Of a stretch of DNA of 64,000 nucleotides, positions 8,841 to 17,259 are shown one piece after another (positions within the stretch are counted from its first letter, which is position 1; the number at the start of each line of letters is the position of its first letter). This DNA is from JAWVFM01 sp963739355. Lineage in GTDB: Bacteria; Actinomycetota; Thermoleophilia; Solirubrobacterales; 70-9. A program made the position numbers and the translations under genes. The stretch covers positions 372,001 through 436,000 of the forward strand of contig CAVUAD010000007.1 of assembly GCA_963739355.1 (NCBI GenBank), read 5' to 3'. The notes beneath the pieces were generated by a model. The model was not told the origin of the DNA. It searched no databases and saw nothing but the letters and a program-made list of their open reading frames with translations.

Positions 8841-10085
8841 CTAGAGGGCGAAGATGCGGCGGGCGTCGTTGAGGCCGTCCACCATCCTGTCGACCTCCTC
8901 GGGCGTCGAGTAGACGCCGAAGCTCGCGCGCGCGGTGGCGGCCACGCCGAGCCGGTCCATGAGCGGCTGAGCGCAGTGGTGGCCGGCGCGCACGGCCACA
9001 CCGTGGCGGTCGAGGATCTCCGAGACGTCGTGAGCGTGGACGCCCTCGAGCTCGAAGGAGACCGGGCCGAGCCGCTCGGGCGACGCGGGCGGTCCGAAAA
9101 CGCGCAGCCCCGGGACCTCGGCGAGCCGCTCGAGCGCGTGCGCGGTGACCTCGCGCTCGTGCGCCGCGACGGTGTCCATGCCAAGGCCGTCGAGCCAGCG
9201 CAGCGCGGCGGCCATCCCGATCGCCTGGGCGATCGCCGGCGTCCCGGCCTCGAAACGGGCCGGCGGGTCGGCGAACGTGGTCCCGGTGGTCGTGACCTTG
9301 CGGATCATCGAGCCGCCGCCCATGAACGGCGGCATCTCGCGGAGCAGCTCGAGCCGCCCCCAGAGGGCGCCGATGCCCGTCGGCCCGTAGAGCTTGTGGC
9401 CGGTGATCGCGTAGAAGTCGACGCCGAGCTCGGCCATGTCGAGGGCCAGCTTCGGCGCGGCCTGCGCGCCGTCGACGAGGACGAGCGCACCGGCCTCGTG
9501 GGCCATCGCGGCGATGTCGGCGATCGGGTTCTGCGTCCCGAGCACGTTGGAGAGGTGGGTGATGCCGAGCAGCTTCGGGCGCCGCCCGAGGGCCGCGGTC
9601 ATCGCATCCATGTCCAGGAAGCCGTCGCCGGTGACCGGTACCCACTCGATCTCCGCCCCCGCGCGCTCGGCGAGCTGCTGCCAGGGCACGATGTTCGAGT
9701 GGTGCTCCATCTCGGTGAGGACGATGCGGTCGCCGGCCTGCACGTTGGCGTCGCCCCAGGCGCGCGCGACGAGGTTGATGGCCTCGGTGGCGTTGCGCAC
9801 GAAGACCACCTCGCGGCGATCGGCGGCGCCGATGTGGTCGGCGACGGTTGCCCGAGCGCCCTCGTAGGCGGCCGTGGCCTCGGCCGAGAGCGTGTGCGAG
9901 CCGCGGTGGACGTTGGCGTGGTGGCGCCGCTCGTAGCGGTCGACGGCCTGGATGGAGGCGAGGACGCGCTGCGAGCTCGCGCCGGAGTCGAGGTAGGCGA
10001 CCGGGACGCCGTTGACCTCGCGCTCGAGGGCGGGGAACGCCCCGCGGACGCGCTCGAGCGGATAGGAGGCCAACGTCTGCGTCAC
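8841..10085 (-). CDS. sufS: Cysteine desulfurase SufS
   Basis: A 414-residue PLP enzyme that converts cysteine to alanine and loads the sulfur on itself as persulfide for transfer to SufU. PLP-binding K231 lies in YAITGHKLYGPTGIGALWG, cofactor residues in MEHHSNIVPW and LVDGAQAAPK, and the catalytic C371 in RAGHHCAQPLMDRLG, the class II (SufS) arrangement. It starts at GTG 10085 and overlaps sufC by four bases (GTGA), so the two are translationally coupled. It ends at the inverted repeat at 8803. Confidence 0.96.
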   Translation of the reverse strand: MTQTLASYPLERVRGAFPALEREVNGVPVAYLDSGASSQRVLASIQAVDRYERRHHANVHRGSHTLSAEATAAYEGARATVADHIGAADRREVVFVRNATEAINLVARAWGDANVQAGDRIVLTEMEHHSNIVPWQQLAERAGAEIEWVPVTGDGFLDMDAMTAALGRRPKLLGITHLSNVLGTQNPIADIAAMAHEAGALVLVDGAQAAPKLALDMAELGVDFYAITGHKLYGPTGIGALWGRLELLREMPPFMGGGSMIRKVTTTGTTFADPPARFEAGTPAIAQAIGMAAALRWLDGLGMDTVAAHEREVTAHALERLAEVPGLRVFGPPASPERLGPVSFELEGVHAHDVSEILDRHGVAVRAGHHCAQPLMDRLGVAATARASFGVYSTPEEVDRMVDGLNDARRIFAL

Positions 10086-10843
10086 GCCGCGGCCACTTCC
10101 TCCCGGATCCAGCCGTAGCCCTTCTCCTCGAGGGTCGCGACCAGCTCCGGGCCGCCCTCCTTGACGATCCGGCCCTCGAACATCACGTGCACGAAGTCAG
10201 GCTTCACGTAGTGGAGGATCCGCTGGTAGTGGGTGATGATGAGGACGCCCATGTCGGGGCCCGAGAAGCGGTTGACGCCCTCGGCGACCGTTCGCAGCGC
10301 GTCGATGTCGAGCCCTGAGTCGGTCTCGTCGAGGACGGCCATCCTCGGGCGCAGCATCGCCAGCTGGAGGATCTCCATCCGCTTCTTCTCACCGCCGGAG
10401 AAGCCGTCGTTCAGGTAGCGGCTGGAGAAGTCCTTCGGGATGTCGGCGAGCTCCATCGCCTCCTCGGTCATCCTGCGGAAGTCCTTCAGCTTCACCTCGG
10501 GCTCGCCATTGGCCTCGCGGTGGGCGTTCACGGCCATCCGCAGGTACTTGGCGACGGTCACCCCGGGAATCGCGACCGGGTACTGGAACGCCATGAACAG
10601 GCCGGCGAGGGAGCGTTCCTCGGGGGAGGCCTCCGTGATGTCCTCGCCGTCGAAGGTGATGCTGCCGTCGGTCACATCGAAAGCCGGATGGCCCATGATC
10701 GCGTTGGCAAGCGTTGACTTCCCGGAGCCGTTCGGCCCCATGAGGGCGTGCACCTCGCCGGCGGGAACCGCCAGGTCGAGGCCCTTGAGGATCTCCTTGT
10801 CCTCGGCGCTGACGTGCAGGTTCGTGATCTCCAGTGATGGCAT
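10082..10843 (-). CDS. sufC: Fe-S assembly ATPase SufC
   Basis: A 253-residue ABC-type ATPase that drives the SufBCD scaffold; it is soluble, not a transporter. Walker A is GPNGSGKSTL (about 36-45), the ABC signature is FSGGEKKRMEI and Walker B is MAVLDETDSGLDID, with the family-typical DETDSGLD. The ATG at 10843 has GAAAGGG upstream. It follows the Rrf2-family regulator gene by 33 bases and overlaps sufS, so regulator-sufC-sufS form one operon. Its partners SufB and SufD are encoded separately at 1-2478, about 7.6 kb away. Confidence 0.97.
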   Translation of the reverse strand: MPSLEITNLHVSAEDKEILKGLDLAVPAGEVHALMGPNGSGKSTLANAIMGHPAFDVTDGSITFDGEDITEASPEERSLAGLFMAFQYPVAIPGVTVAKYLRMAVNAHREANGEPEVKLKDFRRMTEEAMELADIPKDFSSRYLNDGFSGGEKKRMEILQLAMLRPRMAVLDETDSGLDIDALRTVAEGVNRFSGPDMGVLIITHYQRILHYVKPDFVHVMFEGRIVKEGGPELVATLEEKGYGWIREEVAAA

Positions 10844-10876
10844 GTGGCCCTTTCCGTTTCTCGAAGTTCGTGTCGC

Positions 10877-11350
10877 TCAGGCCGGGGCGGCCACGAGCGA
10901 GGCGTCCTGGTCGGTGAAGGCGACCAGCTCGGCGAGCGTGGTGCCCGCCAGCGCTCCCGTCACGCCGCCCTGCACCCGAGTCCAGAGCAGCTTGGTAGCG
11001 CAGGTGCGCTCGTCGGTCTCGTGCGAGCACTGAACGCGGCCCTCGCGGTCCGTGTGGAAGCACTCCATCGGCGCGATCGGCCCCTCGAGGGCCTGCACCA
11101 CGGTCAGCATCGAGATCTCGCTCGCGGGCTGCGCCAGCCGGTAGCCGCCGTGCGCCCCGCGCACCGAGGCCACCAGCCCCGCGTCGCGGAGCTTGGCGAC
11201 GAGGTGCTCGAGGTAGGAGAGCGGGAGCATCTCGGACTCGGCCACGGCGCTGAGCGCGACGGGGGTTGCCGCCGCCGGGTCGTCGCCGGCGCGCCGGCCG
11301 AGCTCGACCATGAGCCGAACTCCGTACTCCGCCTTCGTCGAGAACAACAT
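10877..11350 (-). CDS. Rrf2-family regulator of Fe-S assembly (SufR/IscR-like)
   Basis: A 157-residue winged-helix repressor of the Rrf2 family. The N-terminal helix-turn-helix runs about 10-70, with the hallmark VRGAHGGYRLA wing. Three cysteines (C97, C108, C117, in MECFHT, VQCSHE and RTCATK) match the Fe-S ligands of IscR-type sensors, so it probably senses cluster supply and represses suf genes when clusters are plentiful. It is the first gene of the sufC-sufS operon. A palindrome lies directly in front of its start (11353-11378), consistent with autoregulation. Confidence 0.9.
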   Translation of the reverse strand: MLFSTKAEYGVRLMVELGRRAGDDPAAATPVALSAVAESEMLPLSYLEHLVAKLRDAGLVASVRGAHGGYRLAQPASEISMLTVVQALEGPIAPMECFHTDREGRVQCSHETDERTCATKLLWTRVQGGVTGALAGTTLAELVAFTDQDASLVAAPA

Positions 11351-11352
11351 CT

Positions 11353-11378
11353 CGACCTAAATCCTAGCTGAGAGGTCG
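11353..11378 (-). promoter_or_regulatory. Palindrome before the Rrf2 gene, candidate autoregulatory operator
   Basis: CGACCT and AGGTCG form 6-base arms around a 14-base centre, ending three bases before the ATG. The centre contains TAGGAT on the minus strand, a plausible actinobacterial -10, which would give a nearly leaderless transcript. Size and position fit an Rrf2 operator, but no experimentally known site is matched. Confidence 0.4.
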
Positions 11379-11379
11379 G

Positions 11380-11768
11380 TTATGCGCGGGCGGGATCCGC
11401 CGGCGGAGCCGGGCGGAAGACGTCCGCGAACTCCCGGATCAGCGCGGCGCCCTCCTCCGGGTCCGCGTCGGCCTTCGTCATCAGGTCGGCGACGGCCTCG
11501 AAGAACTCCTTGGTGCGGAGCGCGGGGCGGGTTTGCCAGAGGGCCCGAACACGCTCTCCTCGCCGGCGATTCGCGCCCCCATCGAGCCGGCCCTGATCTC
11601 GAAGTGCTCGTCCTGAGCGGGGTGGAGGTGCTCCAGTGGCGCCTGCGACCCGGGCTCGTACGTGGCCTCGACCTCGAAGAGCTCGCCGTCGGTGGTCGAC
11701 GCGTCCTGGAGGACGCGCATGCGCATCCGTGCCGCGGGGTTGACGATGTCGTCGCCGATGCCGGCCAC
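11380..11768 (-). pseudogene. Broken cupin-domain gene with internal deletion and frameshift
   Basis: The first half (from ATG 11768) reads as a small cupin protein with the motif EHLHPAQDEHFEI followed by GSMGARIAGEE. After SVFGPSGKP the frame changes and soon stops. The rest of a plausible C-terminus (RPALRTKEFFEAVADLMTKA to PADPARA, stop at 11380-11382) is intact in another frame. The second cupin motif (the usual G-x5-P-x-G-x2-H segment) is missing altogether. So a deletion whose length is not a multiple of three removed the middle of the barrel, and the product cannot fold as a cupin. It lies 26 bases downstream of the response regulator at 11795. Confidence 0.72.
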
Positions 11769-11794
11769 ACGCCGAGCGTAGCTCGGGGGCGAAA

Positions 11795-12454
11795 CTAAGG
11801 TTCGATCAGGCCGCGCCGGATCGCATACCGCACGAGCTCGACGCGGTCGCGCATGCCGAGCTTGCGCATCGCGTTGGAGCGATGGTTCTCCACCGTCTTC
11901 TCGGCCAGGTGGAGGATCTCGGCGATCTGCTTGTTGGTGTGCGCCTCGGCGACCAGCTTCACGACCTCCTGCTCGCGCGGGGTGAGCTCCTCGTCGCGGA
12001 CCGAGCCCTCGCCGAGAACGTCCTTGATGAGCGCCCGCTGCGCCTCGGGGGTGAGGAAGGGCTCGCCGCGCTCCACCGCGTGGATCGCGTCGAGCAGCTC
12101 GGTGTCGGCCTGCGCCTTCAGCACGTAGCCCGACGCCCCGGCCTTGAGGGCCTCGAACAGGTAGCGCTCGTCGTCGTACATCGAGAGGATCAGGACCGCC
12201 ACCTCCGGCGCCTGCTCCTTGATCTCTCGCGTGGCCTGCAGGCCGGTGAGCTTCGGCATCTTGACGTCGAGGATCGCGAGGTCCGGGCGCTCGCGAATCG
12301 CCACGTCGCGCGCCTCGGCGCCGTCGCCGGCCTCCGCGACGACCTCCACGTCGGGCTGGGCCTCGAGCAGCATGCGCAGGCCCGATCGCACGATTCCGTG
12401 ATCGTCGGCGATCAGGACCCGCATCGGGCGCACCAGCTGGGCGAGGGCTTCCAT
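11795..12454 (-). CDS. NarL/LuxR-family response regulator
   Basis: A 219-residue two-domain regulator. The receiver begins at about residue 11 (MRVLIADDHGIVRSGLRMLL), with the phosphoacceptor Asp in LAILDVKMP and Lys in GYVLKAQ. The C-terminal LuxR helix-turn-helix reads ELTPREQEVVKLVAEAHTNK, then a VENHR recognition helix. It is downstream of the histidine kinase at 12485, 30 bases away, and forms a cognate pair with it. The start may instead be ATG 12424, which begins at the conserved core; neither has a strong SD. Targets are not evident. Confidence 0.9.
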   Translation of the reverse strand: MEALAQLVRPMRVLIADDHGIVRSGLRMLLEAQPDVEVVAEAGDGAEARDVAIRERPDLAILDVKMPKLTGLQATREIKEQAPEVAVLILSMYDDERYLFEALKAGASGYVLKAQADTELLDAIHAVERGEPFLTPEAQRALIKDVLGEGSVRDEELTPREQEVVKLVAEAHTNKQIAEILHLAEKTVENHRSNAMRKLGMRDRVELVRYAIRRGLIEP

Positions 12455-12484
12455 ACCCGGTCTATCGACCTCATCGCGATGAAT

Positions 12485-13483
12485 CTAGAGGTCTGAGGGA
12501 GACGGGCCCTCGGCGGCGGGGACGCCGAGGCGCACGGTGGTCCCCATTCCCGGCCTCGACTCGACCCGCAGAGCCCCGCCCACGAGCAGCGCCCGCTCCC
12601 GCATGCCGCCGATCCCGAGTCCCGACGTGGCCTGGTCGAACGAGAACCCCTGGCCGTCGTCGGCGACGCGAAGCGCGACCTGGTCGTCCTCGCGGCTCAG
12701 CGCCACGTGCACGGTGTGGCACTCCGCGTGCTGGATCGCGTTGGACATCGCCTCCTGCGCGACGCGGTAGACCACGAGCTGCACTTCGGTGGAGACGTCG
12801 GCGAAGTCGCCGTCCGCCTGGAAGCTCGCGTCGATGCTGCCGCGCCGCTCGACGTCGTTGACGAGGCCGGCAAGCGCCGCCTTCAGTCCGAGGTCGTCGA
12901 GCGCCGTCGGTCGCAGCTGGCGTGAGAGCGAGAGCAGGTCCGCCATCGCCTGGTTGGCAAGGCTCTTGGTCTCGATCAGGTCGGCGATGACCTCGGGCGG
13001 CGCCTTGGCGCGCAGCGCCTCCAGGCGCAGTAGAAGGCCGGTGAGCGACTGGTTCACCTCGTCGTGCAGGTCGCGAGCCACGCGCGCGCGCTCGCGCTCC
13101 TGGGCCTCCAGCGCGGCGCTGGAGCTGCGCCGCCGTTCGGCCTCGAGGCGCTCCAGCATCACGCGAAAGGCGCGGTCCAGCCGCTGGACCTCCTCGGGCC
13201 CGGAGGTCGTCACGGGCCGCGCCCGGAGATTGGCCCCCGGCTGGGAGAGGTCGGCCCGCTCCATCTCGTCGACCAGCCGCTCGAGGGGCACGAAGCGCCG
13301 CTGGAGCATCAGGACGTTGACCATGATCGTCAGGGCGACGGCGAGGCCGAGGACGAGCGCCGCCTGCGGCTTGTCGCCGAGGTTCAGGTGCGGGTTGGCC
13401 GCGATCGTGGAGGCCACGACCGCCGCCACGATGATCAGGAGGTTGACGCCCAGGACCTGGGTGAGAAGCGAGGCGCGCCGCAT
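12485..13483 (-). CDS. NarX/LiaS-like sensor histidine kinase
   Basis: A 332-residue membrane kinase with two N-terminal hydrophobic segments (about 8-28 and 40-60), a HAMP-like linker, then HisKA_3 with the phosphoacceptor His in VARDLHDEVNQSLTGLLL. The ATP-binding domain is complete: N-box QEAMSNAIQHAE, VADDGQGF and GLGIGGMRER. The region between the two membrane segments is very short, so it likely senses within the membrane, as LiaS-type envelope-stress kinases do. It is paired with the regulator at 11795 and is divergent from htpX, a membrane quality-control protease. A shared role in envelope stress is inference. Confidence 0.9.
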   Translation of the reverse strand: MRRASLLTQVLGVNLLIIVAAVVASTIAANPHLNLGDKPQAALVLGLAVALTIMVNVLMLQRRFVPLERLVDEMERADLSQPGANLRARPVTTSGPEEVQRLDRAFRVMLERLEAERRRSSSAALEAQERERARVARDLHDEVNQSLTGLLLRLEALRAKAPPEVIADLIETKSLANQAMADLLSLSRQLRPTALDDLGLKAALAGLVNDVERRGSIDASFQADGDFADVSTEVQLVVYRVAQEAMSNAIQHAECHTVHVALSREDDQVALRVADDGQGFSFDQATSGLGIGGMRERALLVGGALRVESRPGMGTTVRLGVPAAEGPSPSDL

Positions 13484-13648
13484 CGCCAGTGATTATCGAC
13501 GCGGCCCCGGCGCGCCCTGTAGCTGAGGGACGGATTGGGAGCAGATAGGGGCTGGACCCCATGGGCCAAACGTCCAACCTCTGCGAGAATCTGCCGCCAC
13601 GCGCCAAACTCCGCCCGTAGGCGCAAACCCTCAAGGAGGCCGCCGAAA

Positions 13649-14506
13649 GTGACGACCACCAAGCGATCCAACTTCAGCGCGACGCTGCGAACGACCATCC
13701 TGATGGCCTCCCTTGGAGGCCTCCTGGTCCTCATCGGCGCGCTCGTCGGCGGCCCCCAGGGCGCCGCCGGGTTCCTGGTCATCGCGCTCGTCATCAACCT
13801 CGGGACGTACTGGTTCAGTGACAAGATGGCGCTGGCCGCGTCCGGGGCCAAGCCGATCTCCGAGGAGCAGGCTCCGGGCCTCTACGCGATGGTCCGCGAG
13901 CTCACGACCCGCGCCGAGCTGCCGATGCCGCGCCTCTACGTGATCCCGACCGAACAGCCCAACGCGTTCGCCACGGGCCGCAACCCCGAGCACTCCGCGG
14001 TGGCGGTCACGGCCGGCATCACCAAGCTGCTCTCCGAGGACGAGCTCCGCGGCGTGATCTCCCACGAGCTCGGCCATGTCCGCAACCGCGACATCCTCAC
14101 GCAGTCGGTCGCAGCGGCAATCGGTACGGCCATCACGTACATCGCCTACATGCTGATGTGGTTCGGCGGCGACGACGACTCGCCGCTCGGCCTGATCGGC
14201 TCGCTCGCGCTCGTCATCCTGGCGCCGATCTCCGCAAGCCTCATCCAGCTCGCCATCTCGCGCCAGCGCGAGTACTCGGCCGACGCCACGGGAGCGCAGA
14301 TCTGCGGCAACCCGGAGTCGCTGGCGAGCGCCCTGCTTCGCCTCGAGGAGGGCGCGAAGGCGACGCCGATGAAGGTGAACTCCGCGATGGAGTGCCTCTA
14401 CATCGTCAAGCCGTTCTCCGGCGGCGGGCTGTCGAACCTGTTCTCGACGCACCCGCCCATCGAGGAGCGCGTCCGGCGCCTTCGCCAGATGCGCCCGTCG
14501 CTCTAG
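13649..14506 (+). CDS. htpX: HtpX-family membrane zinc metalloprotease
   Basis: A 285-residue M48 family protease that degrades misfolded membrane proteins. Two N-terminal membrane segments (about 15-35 and 40-57), the zinc motif H139-E-L-G-H143 (VISHELGHVRNRDIL), further membrane segments and the third-ligand region REYSADATGA follow in the usual order; the length is typical. The GTG start has an ideal SD (AAGGAGG, 13633-13639). It is divergent from the kinase/regulator pair at 11795-13483. Confidence 0.95.
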   Translation: MTTTKRSNFSATLRTTILMASLGGLLVLIGALVGGPQGAAGFLVIALVINLGTYWFSDKMALAASGAKPISEEQAPGLYAMVRELTTRAELPMPRLYVIPTEQPNAFATGRNPEHSAVAVTAGITKLLSEDELRGVISHELGHVRNRDILTQSVAAAIGTAITYIAYMLMWFGGDDDSPLGLIGSLALVILAPISASLIQLAISRQREYSADATGAQICGNPESLASALLRLEEGAKATPMKVNSAMECLYIVKPFSGGGLSNLFSTHPPIEERVRRLRQMRPSL

Positions 14507-14509
14507 CCC

Positions 14510-15703
14510 TCACCCCGTCTCGAACCCCAGCGCACCGAGTTCCGGGCCGAGCTCCTTCGTGAAGCTCTCGGCCGTGGCCGGGTCCAGATCCGTCTTCCAG
14601 CGCCCCACGGCCCCCGCGGTGGCGGTCATGTGGCGGCGCACGAGCCCCTCCTCGTCGGCGGGACGGCCGGGCACCTCGATGTCGAGATAGCCGGCAACTC
14701 GCTCGGCAACCGCGTCCGGGTCGCTCGAGAGATCTTCGAAGGGGACGACGAGAACGGACTCGTCGTCGAGCAGGCCCGCGATCCAGCGCAGGCGGTTGCG
14801 GTGACGCCGAAGGAGCGCCGGCAGGCGGTCGAGGCCCGCCCGGGTCAGGTTCGTGGCGAAGCTCGCCTCCCTGCGTACGTCCTCGAACGCCTCGATCGAC
14901 GCCTGCACGTCGCGCGGGTCGCGGAGCATCACGACGAGGCGGTGCTCCGGGAGGGCCTCGCGGCTTACCGCCCAGGTGTTCGAGTGCTTCTCCGCGTAGA
15001 AGCGGGGCACGACCGGGCGCTCCGCGACGGCTCGGCCCGACAGCTCGTGCCAGGCGTAGGCGAACGCGGCAGCGGCGACATCGCCGTCGGCCTCGCCCTG
15101 GAGGAGGTCGCGCGGAAACCACGGCGGCGGTCCCAGGAGGGGCACGCTCGGCTCCTGGGACAGGCTCACCACGTCCTCCTTGCTCCACAGCGCTCCGGGC
15201 CAGTCGGTGCGCTCGAGCAAGCGCGACCACCGCCACAGATACGTGAAGTAGCGGCGCTCGAAGGGGTACCTGCCGTCGACGACGATCGCCGGGGACGCCG
15301 CGAGCCTGGCCATCATCGCGGTGCTCCCGTCACGCCCGTAGTAGTCGACGAGCACGGGCACGAGCCAGGCGCCCTCGGGTACCGGCCCGGTTCCGCGCGC
15401 CCGGCGCCTGCCGATCCCGGCGCGGCGCCTCGCCAGCGCCGCGTACTCGCTGCCCGTCCAGCGCGACGACAGCCGCCCGCCCGCGGGTGCGGCCGACGGG
15501 CCGCCCCGAGGCCCGCGGCGGATGGGGATGCGGGACTCGGCGCGCGCGAGGAGGCGGCGGGCGACGCGGAGCATGTCGAGCAGGGCGCCCATCCCGTAGC
15601 TCCGCATCTCGTCGAGCTCGGCGCGGAGGCGAAGACGCTCGCTGTTCACCACCCACAGCTCCCTCCGCAGGCGCTCGACCTCCGGTTCCTCGGGCGTCCC
15701 CAT
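14510..15703 (-). CDS. PAPS-dependent sulfotransferase family protein
   Basis: A 397-residue protein of the P-loop sulfotransferase fold, which moves sulfate from PAPS to a hydroxyl on a glycan, lipid or small molecule. A short coiled coil (about 8-55) and an Arg/Pro-rich linker precede the domain. The 5'-phosphosulfate loop is YYGRDGSTAMMARL, and the 3'-phosphate box is VVMLRDPRDVQASIEAFED. The late KTDLDPATAESFTKELGPEL block is the usual C-terminal region. It is convergent with htpX (three-base gap). Together with the sulfotransferase at 24802 it suggests sulfated surface molecules. The acceptor is unknown. Confidence 0.85.
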   Translation of the reverse strand: MGTPEEPEVERLRRELWVVNSERLRLRAELDEMRSYGMGALLDMLRVARRLLARAESRIPIRRGPRGGPSAAPAGGRLSSRWTGSEYAALARRRAGIGRRRARGTGPVPEGAWLVPVLVDYYGRDGSTAMMARLAASPAIVVDGRYPFERRYFTYLWRWSRLLERTDWPGALWSKEDVVSLSQEPSVPLLGPPPWFPRDLLQGEADGDVAAAAFAYAWHELSGRAVAERPVVPRFYAEKHSNTWAVSREALPEHRLVVMLRDPRDVQASIEAFEDVRREASFATNLTRAGLDRLPALLRRHRNRLRWIAGLLDDESVLVVPFEDLSSDPDAVAERVAGYLDIEVPGRPADEEGLVRRHMTATAGAVGRWKTDLDPATAESFTKELGPELGALGFETG

Positions 15704-15730
15704 GACCGCCCAGGGTAGTGTCGCGCGCGC

Positions 15731-15736
15731 TATACT
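15731..15736 (+). promoter_or_regulatory. Candidate -10 element (TATACT) before the rhodanese-ThiF gene
   Basis: TATACT followed by an AT-rich stretch stands out in GC-rich DNA, 40 bases upstream of the GTG start. No good -35 is visible, so it may depend on an activator or an alternative sigma factor. Confidence 0.35.
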
Positions 15737-15775
15737 TTTTGAAGTAAAAGCTGATCCGAATTAGGAGTATTAGGC

Positions 15776-16957
15776 GTGGAAGCCGGCACGAAGGAGCAGA
15801 GGACAGCCGACGCGAAGGCCCGTCTGGAGGCCATCGACGTCTTCACCGCACGCGAGGAGATCGCCAACGGCGCCAGGCTGATCGACGTCCGTGAGCGCCA
15901 CGAGTGGGACGAGTCCCACATCGAGGAGGCCACTCTCGTGCCCGAGCTGACCGTTGCCGACCGGATCGGCGAGCTCGCGCCCGACACCTCCGAGCGGCTC
16001 ATCCTCCAGTGCCGCACCGACAACCGCTCGGCGCGCGCCGCGGCGGTCCTCTCGGGCATGGGATACGAGAACGTCGCCTACGTCGAGGGCGGAATCCTCG
16101 CCTGGGAGAAGGCGGGCCTGCCCGTCGCCGCGGACTCGGGCCTCACCGACGACCAGCGCGAGCGCTACTCGCGCCACATGCTGCTTCCCGAGGTTGGAGT
16201 CGAGGGCCAGCTCAAGCTCCTGAACGCCAAGGTCCTCCTGATCGGCGCCGGCGGCCTCGGCTCGCCCAGCGCCCTATACCTCGCCGCGGCGGGCATCGGC
16301 ACCCTCGGCCTGGTCGACGACGACGTCGTCGACGAGTCGAACCTCCAGCGCCAGGTCATCCACACGACCGACCGCGTGGGCGTCCCGAAGACCGAGTCCG
16401 CGAAGGTCGCCATCGAGGCCCTGAACCCGGACGTGAAGGTCGTCGAGCACCGCACCCGCCTGAACGCCGAGAACATCCTCGACATCATCGGCGACTACGA
16501 CGTCCTCGTCGACGGCGCCGACAACTTTCCGACCCGGTACCTCCTGAACGACGCGTCGGTGCGGCTGCGCAAGCCCGTCGTCTCGGCGTCGATTCTCGCC
16601 TTCGACGGCCAGATCTCGACCTTCGTCCCGTTCGACGGGCCGTGCTACCGCTGCCTCTATCCGACCCCGCCGCCTCCAGAGCTGGCTCCGAGCTGCTCGG
16701 CCAACGGCGTCCTCGGCGTGATGGCGGGGCTGATGGGGCTCCTGCAGGCAAACGAGGTGATCAAGCTGGTCGCCGGCATCGGCGAGCCGCTGATGGGACG
16801 CCTCCTGCTCTATGAGGCCCTCGGGACCCGCTTCACCGAGCTCAAGGTCAAGCGCGATCCCGGCTGCCCCATCTGCGGCCCGGACGCGCCGGAGATTCCC
16901 GACTCCGAGCTCGGCAAGTTCCCGGACTACGACGCCTTCTGCGCCGGCACGGCCTGA
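15776..16957 (+). CDS. Rhodanese-ThiF/MoeB fusion, E1-like sulfur-carrier activating enzyme
   Basis: A 393-residue enzyme that adenylates the C-terminus of a ubiquitin-like carrier and sulfurates it to a thiocarboxylate. The N-terminal rhodanese domain (about 20-118) has active C79 in LILQCRTDNRS. The MoeB/ThiF domain (about 125-390) has the nucleotide loop GAGGLGSP (157-164), DESNLQRQ, a cysteine at 307 and zinc pairs CYRC (290/293) and CPIC (364/367). Known MoeZ/MOCS3 proteins carry rhodanese at the C-terminus, so this order is reversed. GTG start with AGGAG upstream. The carrier gene follows 26 bases later. Likely roles are cysteine, molybdopterin or thiamine sulfur supply. Confidence 0.9.
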   Translation: MEAGTKEQRTADAKARLEAIDVFTAREEIANGARLIDVRERHEWDESHIEEATLVPELTVADRIGELAPDTSERLILQCRTDNRSARAAAVLSGMGYENVAYVEGGILAWEKAGLPVAADSGLTDDQRERYSRHMLLPEVGVEGQLKLLNAKVLLIGAGGLGSPSALYLAAAGIGTLGLVDDDVVDESNLQRQVIHTTDRVGVPKTESAKVAIEALNPDVKVVEHRTRLNAENILDIIGDYDVLVDGADNFPTRYLLNDASVRLRKPVVSASILAFDGQISTFVPFDGPCYRCLYPTPPPPELAPSCSANGVLGVMAGLMGLLQANEVIKLVAGIGEPLMGRLLLYEALGTRFTELKVKRDPGCPICGPDAPEIPDSELGKFPDYDAFCAGTA

Positions 16958-16983
16958 GCGCCACTCACTAAGCTGCGAGCCTC

Positions 16984-17259
16984 ATGCCGGCTGTTCGGAT
17001 CCCACCCGTCCTGCGTCAGCACACCGACGGCGAGAGCGAGGTCGACGCGACCGGCGCGACCGTCGGCGAGGTGCTGCGCTCGCTTGCGAGCGCGCACCCG
17101 GCAACCGAGCAGCAGCTCTTCGACGCCGACGGTGAGCTGAACCGCTACGTCAACGTGTACCTGAACGACGAGGACGTCCGGGTCCTCGACGGCCTCGAGA
17201 CCACGGCCTCGCCCGCGGACACCGTGGTCATCCTCCCCGCCATGGCGGGCGGCAGCTAG
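16984..17259 (+). CDS. Ubiquitin-like sulfur carrier (MoaD/ThiS/CysO family)
   Basis: A 91-residue beta-grasp carrier with the family start VRIPPVLRQHT and end DTVVILPAMAGGS. The penultimate Gly-Gly is the conjugation/thiocarboxylation site, but a serine follows it. The carrier would therefore need trimming before activation, as JAMM proteases do for QbsE-type carriers. It directly follows its likely E1 (15776). The closest functional model is CysO, which donates sulfur to O-phosphoserine on CysM, with Mec+ releasing cysteine. CysM and a JAMM protease are encoded at 39527 and 45271. MoaD or ThiS function cannot be excluded, though no moa or thi genes are nearby. Confidence 0.85.
   Translation: MPAVRIPPVLRQHTDGESEVDATGATVGEVLRSLASAHPATEQQLFDADGELNRYVNVYLNDEDVRVLDGLETTASPADTVVILPAMAGGS

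Noticed and set aside
12471..13634. Long open frame on the minus strand overlapping the kinase gene at 12485 in another frame
   Set aside because: Arg/Gly/Pro-rich translation with no domain pattern; it is a GC-bias shadow of the kinase gene.
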